Assembly: GCF_023168325.1 (NCBI RefSeq)
Contig: NZ_AP025688.1
Span: 3,968,001-4,032,000, forward strand
Origin: Tsukamurella sp. PLM1
Lineage (GTDB): Bacteria; Actinomycetota; Actinomycetes; Mycobacteriales; Mycobacteriaceae
Direction of reading: 5' to 3'
Length of the DNA: 64,000 nucleotides
The number at the start of each line of letters is the position of its first letter. Position 1 is the stretch's first letter. Shown piece by piece: positions 60,033 through 64,000 of the stretch. Both the position numbers and the translations under genes were made by a program. Under the pieces are notes generated by a model. That model did not search any database. It saw nothing but the letters and a program-made list of their open reading frames with translations, and had not been told where the DNA came from.

Positions 60033-60821
60033 TCAGTCGTCATCGCAAACCGGTCGTTCGTCCTGAAAAGCTCCGTGCCGCCCGGCACCGTCGGAGAACC
60101 GGGTGGCGCCGGCGACGGCACCGTCCGCTAGGGAGGCGAGCCCGTACCGGTACTCGATGCCGAGCGCCTCGTCCTCGGGTTCGGTCTCCGCGTCGAGCAT
60201 CGAGAGCCGGTCGTTGCGCAGGCAGGTCTGCGGGAATCCGGCGAGCTGGAGGCCCAGTTCCACGGCGGCGTCCAGCGCCGTTCCGGGTTCGACGAGGCGG
60301 TTGACCAGGCCGATCCGCTCGGCCTCCGCGGCATCGACGGGCCGCCCGGTGAGGATCAGGTCCATCGCACGGCTCGCCCCGATGAGGCGGGGCAGCCGGA
60401 CCGTGCCGCCGTCGATGAGCGGCACACCCCAGCGGCGACAGAAGACGCCGAGGACCGCGTCGGTGGCGGCGACGCGCAGGTCCGCCCAGATCGCGAGCTC
60501 GAGGCCGCCGGCCACGGCGTGTCCCTCGATCGCGGCGATCACGGGCTTGCTCAGCCGCATGCGCGAGATGCCCATCGGCGCATCGCCGTCGGGCTCCACG
60601 CGGTTCGGGGTGCCGGCGGCGACGGCCTTGAGATCGGCTCCGGCGCAGAAGGTTCCGCCCCGGCCGTGGAGCACGGCGACGGCGGCGTCCGGGTCGGCGT
60701 CGAAGGCACGGAACGCCTCGGCGAGGGCCTGGGCGGTGGCGCGGTCGACGGCGTTACGCACGGCGGGCCGGTCGATCTCGACGACGGTGACCGGTCCCTG
60801 CCCGCTGACGAGGACGCTCAT
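60033..60821 (-). CDS. Enoyl-CoA hydratase/isomerase family protein
   Basis: 262 residues of the crotonase fold. The oxyanion-hole motifs are TFCAGADLKAVA and IAAIEGHAVAGGLELAIWAD. In the catalytic helix the residue pair typical of hydratases is partly changed (CRRWGVPLIDGGTVRLPRLI: Val/Pro at the first Glu position), which is common in specialised crotonases. It acts on an unknown acyl-CoA. The ATG overlaps the thioesterase stop as ATGA, so the two are coupled. Confidence 0.88.
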   Translation of the reverse strand: MSVLVSGQGPVTVVEIDRPAVRNAVDRATAQALAEAFRAFDADPDAAVAVLHGRGGTFCAGADLKAVAAGTPNRVEPDGDAPMGISRMRLSKPVIAAIEGHAVAGGLELAIWADLRVAATDAVLGVFCRRWGVPLIDGGTVRLPRLIGASRAMDLILTGRPVDAAEAERIGLVNRLVEPGTALDAAVELGLQLAGFPQTCLRNDRLSMLDAETEPEDEALGIEYRYGLASLADGAVAGATRFSDGAGRHGAFQDERPVCDDD

Positions 60822-61609
60822 GACGACGTGGGCCCGTGGACGGCGGCGCCGGTGGCGACCCCGGTGACGGTGCAGACGCCGAACCTGCCCTCGCGGTCGA
60901 ACATGCTGGCCGAGGAGATGCTGATGCCGTCGACGATGACGAATTGGTCGGCCTCCAGGCCGATCTCGTCGCCGCGGGGCGGGCGGGCGATCGCCATGGA
61001 GACGTCGCCGTTGATGGTCTCGACCCCGCCGGTGCCCATGCCGGTCACCAGGTTCGTGCAGTCGGAGACCATCGCGGCGCGGGCGAAGGGGGTGGTCTCC
61101 TCGCCGTCGAGGACCCGCCAGCCGCGGGTCCACACCCGCTTGCGCTCGGCGGTGGCCCACAACTCCGGGGTGTCCGACGACACGTAGTCGCCGCCGCCCC
61201 CGGCCATCGCGAGGCGCGGGGCGCCGGACGGCGGCGGCGCTGGGACGTGCGGATCGGACCAGACGGCACCGTCGGGCTGCGGGGCCCGGTGATAGAACGT
61301 GACGGCCGCGCGGACGACGGTCCGCTCGTTCTGGATGATCTCCGCCTCGGCGACGCGGATGCGGCGGCCGGAGCGGACGAGGCGCGTGCGCACGTCGAGG
61401 TGGCCGGACGCGACCATGCGGAACATGTCGCAGTGCCAGCGGGTTCCGACGAGACCCTCGCCGAACTCGGTGTCGAGCACCTGCGCGAGCAGGCCCGCGA
61501 TCGCCGGCCCCGACAGGGTGCCGGGCGCCCAGCGTCCCTCCGCGGCGGGCAGCGATTCGAAACCGCCGCCGCTGCGGGCGAACTGCGCGGGTACTTCCAG
61601 GGTGGTCAT
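60818..61609 (-). CDS. Acyl-CoA thioesterase-like protein (tandem hot-dog)
   Basis: 263 residues. Two hot-dog-like halves are suggested by GTRWHCDMFRMVASGHLDVR with SGRRIRVAEAEIIQNERTVV, and the C-terminal SDCTNLVTGMGTGGVETING with VDGISISSASMFDREGRFGV, matching the TesB/4HBT_3 layout. It would hydrolyse an acyl-CoA. It is followed immediately by the enoyl-CoA hydratase (ATGA overlap). It is divergent from the methyltransferase across 90 bp. The start ATG 61609 is preceded by a weak signal, so it is moderately certain. Confidence 0.78.
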   Translation of the reverse strand: MTTLEVPAQFARSGGGFESLPAAEGRWAPGTLSGPAIAGLLAQVLDTEFGEGLVGTRWHCDMFRMVASGHLDVRTRLVRSGRRIRVAEAEIIQNERTVVRAAVTFYHRAPQPDGAVWSDPHVPAPPPSGAPRLAMAGGGGDYVSSDTPELWATAERKRVWTRGWRVLDGEETTPFARAAMVSDCTNLVTGMGTGGVETINGDVSMAIARPPRGDEIGLEADQFVIVDGISISSASMFDREGRFGVCTVTGVATGAAVHGPTSS

Positions 61610-61699
61610 TGCATTGGGTTTACCAGGCCGCGCGGGGCGTCGCGCACCCGCATCCGCCGGAACGCCACCGCGGCGGCGGGCATGGGGTACTGATGGAGC

Positions 61700-62308
61700 A
61701 TGGGCGATTCGCTGTTCGTGAAGATGTGGCCGCGGCTGGTGCGCAACGAGCCGCCGCTGCTCACCGAGCTGCGCCGGCGCAACCTGGCCGGCCTGTCGGG
61801 CCGCGTGCTTGAGGTGGGTGCGGGCACCGGCACCAACTTCGCGCTCTATCCGCCGGAGGTGACCTCGGTCGTCGCGCTGGAACCGGAGGACGCCCTGCGC
61901 GCCGAGGCGTCGGCGGTGGCAGACGCGCGCGTCGAGGTGCGCCCCGAGCGGCTCGGTGAGTACATCGCCGACGACCCCTTCGACGCCGTGGTGTTCAGCC
62001 TGGTGCTGTGCTCGCTGCCCGACCCCGAGGGCGCGATCCGGCAGGTCCGCGGGCTTCTCCGGCCCGACGGTGACCTCCGCTTCCTCGAGCACGTCGCCGC
62101 GCGGGGCGGCATGTTGGAGGGTCTGCAGAAGGTCGCCGACGCCACCGTCTGGCCGCGGCTGTTCGGGGGCTGTCACGCGCACCGCGACGCCGTCGGGCTG
62201 ATCAGCGGCGCCGGCTTCGCCGTCACGACCGTCGAGGATCGGATGCTGGCGCCCGCGTGGGTGCCGTTCCCCACTTCCCCGCTGGTCCTGGGTCGCGCCC
62301 ACGCATGA
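61700..62308 (+). CDS. Class I SAM-dependent methyltransferase
   Basis: 202 residues. The SAM-binding motif I is VLEVGAGTGTNFALYP, motif II is VVALEPEDAL, and motif IV/V is FDAVVFSLVLCSLPDPEGAI with LLRPDGDLRFLEHVA. The layout matches Methyltransf_11 proteins related to the METTL7/UbiE-like group. The substrate is unknown. The stop overlaps a 28-codon downstream frame as ATGA, suggesting a two-gene unit. Confidence 0.88.
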   Translation: MGDSLFVKMWPRLVRNEPPLLTELRRRNLAGLSGRVLEVGAGTGTNFALYPPEVTSVVALEPEDALRAEASAVADARVEVRPERLGEYIADDPFDAVVFSLVLCSLPDPEGAIRQVRGLLRPDGDLRFLEHVAARGGMLEGLQKVADATVWPRLFGGCHAHRDAVGLISGAGFAVTTVEDRMLAPAWVPFPTSPLVLGRAHA

Positions 62309-62391
62309 CGATCGACGCTGCTGGAGCGCTGATCGTTGCCGAGATCGGTGCGTTCGCCGTCCTTCTCGCGGGGTTAGTCGCGGCCTGGTGA
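62305..62391 (+). CDS. Candidate 28-residue membrane microprotein
   Basis: ATG 62305 overlaps the methyltransferase stop as ATGA, then 28 codons encode a sequence that is almost wholly hydrophobic after residue 5 (ALIVAEIGAFAVLLAGLVAA), ending in Trp and TGA. It could insert as a single membrane helix. It is far below usual size limits and has no known family, but the ATGA coupling and complete frame support translation. Confidence 0.4.
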   Translation: MTIDAAGALIVAEIGAFAVLLAGLVAAW

Positions 62392-62422
62392 GACCTACGG
62401 CATCGCGCGTAGCAGCGTGCGG

Positions 62423-62466
62423 TTGTCCACTGCCGTTACCCATTCGATTGTGTCCGTGGTGGACAA
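62423..62466. repeat. Inverted repeat between convergent genes
   Basis: TTGTCCAC (62423-62430) and GTGGACAA (62459-62466) are perfect complements separated by 28 bp, in the gap before the right-end gene. The loop is long for a terminator, so an operator or recombination site is also possible. Confidence 0.4.
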
Positions 62467-62528
62467 ACCCTCCAATCGAGCGCTGGTCGACGCGGTTGAT
62501 CAGTTCTCGGCAGGGTGTCCATCGGCGG

Positions 62529-64000
62529 TTAGCGTTCGTCTCGCGGCGTCTTCAGCACTTCGGTGACGTCGACGTGGAACTGGTTGACCAGGTTCACCAG
62601 GCTCGACACGAAGCCGTTCTCCGTTGCCGCCCGCTTCGATCCCATCGACGCCTCGCCGGTGACCGTGAACTCTCGGATGTCTCGCCCGTCCGGCGGCGAC
62701 AGCACATCCGCGTCGTCGCGCACCGAATCCAGTAACGCCGAGGTCGTTTCGGTTCGGCTCCCGAGGTGATGGGCGGTCAGCTTCAGGCGTGGTGGTGCGC
62801 CGTCGAGCTGCCGCACAAGCCAATTCACCTTGGTGCCGACCCTTCCCGCTCTGGGCGCATCGACAGTTTGCGAGCATGCGATGCGCAGGCGAACCAGGTT
62901 CGCGTTGACCACGATCGGGCCTGTTGCACCCACGACCTTGAGTGTTCCGAAGAGCTCACCGGAGTCCGCGAGTTGCTTGGCCCGACTCACGACATCCGCG
63001 GGATCACCCGGGCTGGACGCCGTGACCGACTGCCCCGTCAACGCGGTCAGTTGCAGGGCCACGTGGCACAACAACCGATCAAAGCGCGAGCAGATGTCTG
63101 CGGTCGCGGGATCCGACGACGACAGGGTTCCGTCCGAGATCCCGTTCCGGACCTTCACCCAATGACGGCCCATATCTCCGAAATGCCACATGCCCGATTG
63201 ATGCTCAGACCCGTACTGGAGAAACTGCTCCATGATTCGGCGATGGGTACGTTCCAGGCCGTCGTTCGCAACCGAGAGCGCCGCTTCGGTGAGGATCTCC
63301 TCCCACGACAGATGCCTGACCGACACCGATTTCGGCGGTCGCGCAGGTAGTCGGATCGGCAACTCGCCCGCTTCTGCGACGAGGTCGCAGGTAATAGTGA
63401 CAACTGCGTCGAACCCTTTCGAACGAGCGACTTGGATGTACCCTTCGACCTGTTCCGGGCTCAGCACGCCCTTCGCGGTCTTCACCTCGACGAGACCCAC
63501 CCAGGTCTTCGCTCCACGGGTCACTCGAATCAGGCCGTCCGGGCGAAGATCTTTGCCGCCCAGAGTGAACGCAACCTCGGTGAAGGTCTCCACCCTGCCC
63601 CGCGGGGCACCGAGCCGCGCGACGATCCGCTTGCCGAATTCCGGCACCGTCGCCATGACGGACAGCAGCACCGATGTGGAGCGACCTTCCTGTTCCGCAC
63701 TGCTCTTCATTCCCACCGTTGGAAACAGGCGGGCCGGCCGCCGGGCCGCATTCGGATCGGCAGGCAGCCCCGGGCACACTCGGTCCTTCCAGTCCCCGGG
63801 CAGCTTCGCCACGGGCTTCCTCCGCCTACTCAGCGCGACCTTCGATGCCGTATCGGGACCCTTCAGCACCGCACTGTCGCCGGCGGACTGCGCGGTCACG
63901 GGTTCACTCGAGTCCGGTGTGCGCTCGGTGACCACCTCTGCCGGATCGTCCACCTCGACGCCGTACTCGATCACCAGGGGCCGGAGCCCATCGCGGTATC
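62529..64000 (-). CDS. Hypothetical protein with PD-(D/E)XK nuclease-like domain (runs off right edge)
   Basis: The frame is open from the stop at 62529 to the window end; GTG 63974 is a possible start, but the codons beyond it (YRDGLRPLVIEYGVEVDDPA) still look like protein, so the gene may begin outside. A segment near the middle, FTEVAFTLGGKDLRPDGLIR followed by WVGLVEVKTAKGVLSPEQVE, shows the Asp...GluxLys pattern of PD-(D/E)XK nucleases and restriction-like enzymes. The C-terminal 200 residues are of unknown type (GMWHFGDMGRHWVKVRNGIS). Base composition is slightly lower in GC than the neighbours, which would fit horizontal transfer. The function is not assignable. Confidence 0.6.
   Translation of the reverse strand, partial: YRDGLRPLVIEYGVEVDDPAEVVTERTPDSSEPVTAQSAGDSAVLKGPDTASKVALSRRRKPVAKLPGDWKDRVCPGLPADPNAARRPARLFPTVGMKSSAEQEGRSTSVLLSVMATVPEFGKRIVARLGAPRGRVETFTEVAFTLGGKDLRPDGLIRVTRGAKTWVGLVEVKTAKGVLSPEQVEGYIQVARSKGFDAVVTITCDLVAEAGELPIRLPARPPKSVSVRHLSWEEILTEAALSVANDGLERTHRRIMEQFLQYGSEHQSGMWHFGDMGRHWVKVRNGISDGTLSSSDPATADICSRFDRLLCHVALQLTALTGQSVTASSPGDPADVVSRAKQLADSGELFGTLKVVGATGPIVVNANLVRLRIACSQTVDAPRAGRVGTKVNWLVRQLDGAPPRLKLTAHHLGSRTETTSALLDSVRDDADVLSPPDGRDIREFTVTGEASMGSKRAATENGFVSSLVNLVNQFHVDVTEVLKTPRDER

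Overview
The window is high-GC DNA (roughly 70 percent by eye) from a mycolic-acid actinobacterium of the order Mycobacteriales. From about 12.1 kb to 57 kb the gene order follows the Mycobacterium tuberculosis Rv3644c-Rv3682 block: holB, a class III adenylate cyclase, topA, cspA, a DECH helicase, the Tad secretion cluster, dppABCD, acs, marP, a CoA NUDIX hydrolase, nth, crp, the paired ArsA/GET3-like ATPases, whiB4 and ponA2. There are no PE/PPE genes, and several genes are absent from or extra to that block. A non-Mycobacterium genus such as Tsukamurella, Gordonia or Dietzia is likely; the genus is an inference.

Layout. 0-4 kb is a dump of insertion sequences: an IS1634-type transposase cut by the left edge, a broken IS256 transposase, a complete IS3-family element with terminal repeats, and an IS481 remnant truncated at the IS3 boundary. 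4.7-10.5 kb holds accessory metabolism: a molybdopterin oxidoreductase with a small helical partner, a PucR-type regulator and an EthA-like Baeyer-Villiger monooxygenase. 10.5-12.1 kb encodes a membrane Ser/Thr kinase whose outside domain resembles the MviN C-terminal domain. 12-22 kb is DNA metabolism (holB, topA, helicase), cyclase and cold shock. 22-27 kb is a tightly overlapping Tad pilus operon. 27.0-29.0 kb is a HAD phosphatase, an intergenic region that I read as the Ms1/MTS2823 small RNA locus, and a conserved hypothetical. 29-36.5 kb is a dipeptide ABC importer divergent from acs. 36.5-44 kb is lineage-specific (ABC-2 exporter, mug glycosylase, panE, MHS transporter, nhaA). 44-57 kb is the marP-nth-crp-whiB4-ponA2 stress and envelope block. 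57-64 kb holds acyl-CoA metabolism with a PaaX regulator, a methyltransferase and a PD-(D/E)XK-like protein running off the right edge.

How the parts connect. A cAMP receptor protein (crp, 49.1 kb) and an adenylate cyclase (13.4 kb) are both present. A perfect CRP palindrome lies at the putative Ms1 promoter and a near-perfect one lies between whiB4 and ponA2, which suggests a local cAMP circuit. Many genes overlap by ATGA or GTGA.

Caution. About 28 frame breaks interrupt otherwise intact genes, including essential ones (topA, holB). Most are one base missing from a G or C run, so I read them as sequence errors and give each gene its full inferred extent. An octamer, GACGGTGC, occurs about 60 times on both strands and in intergenic DNA, far above expectation.
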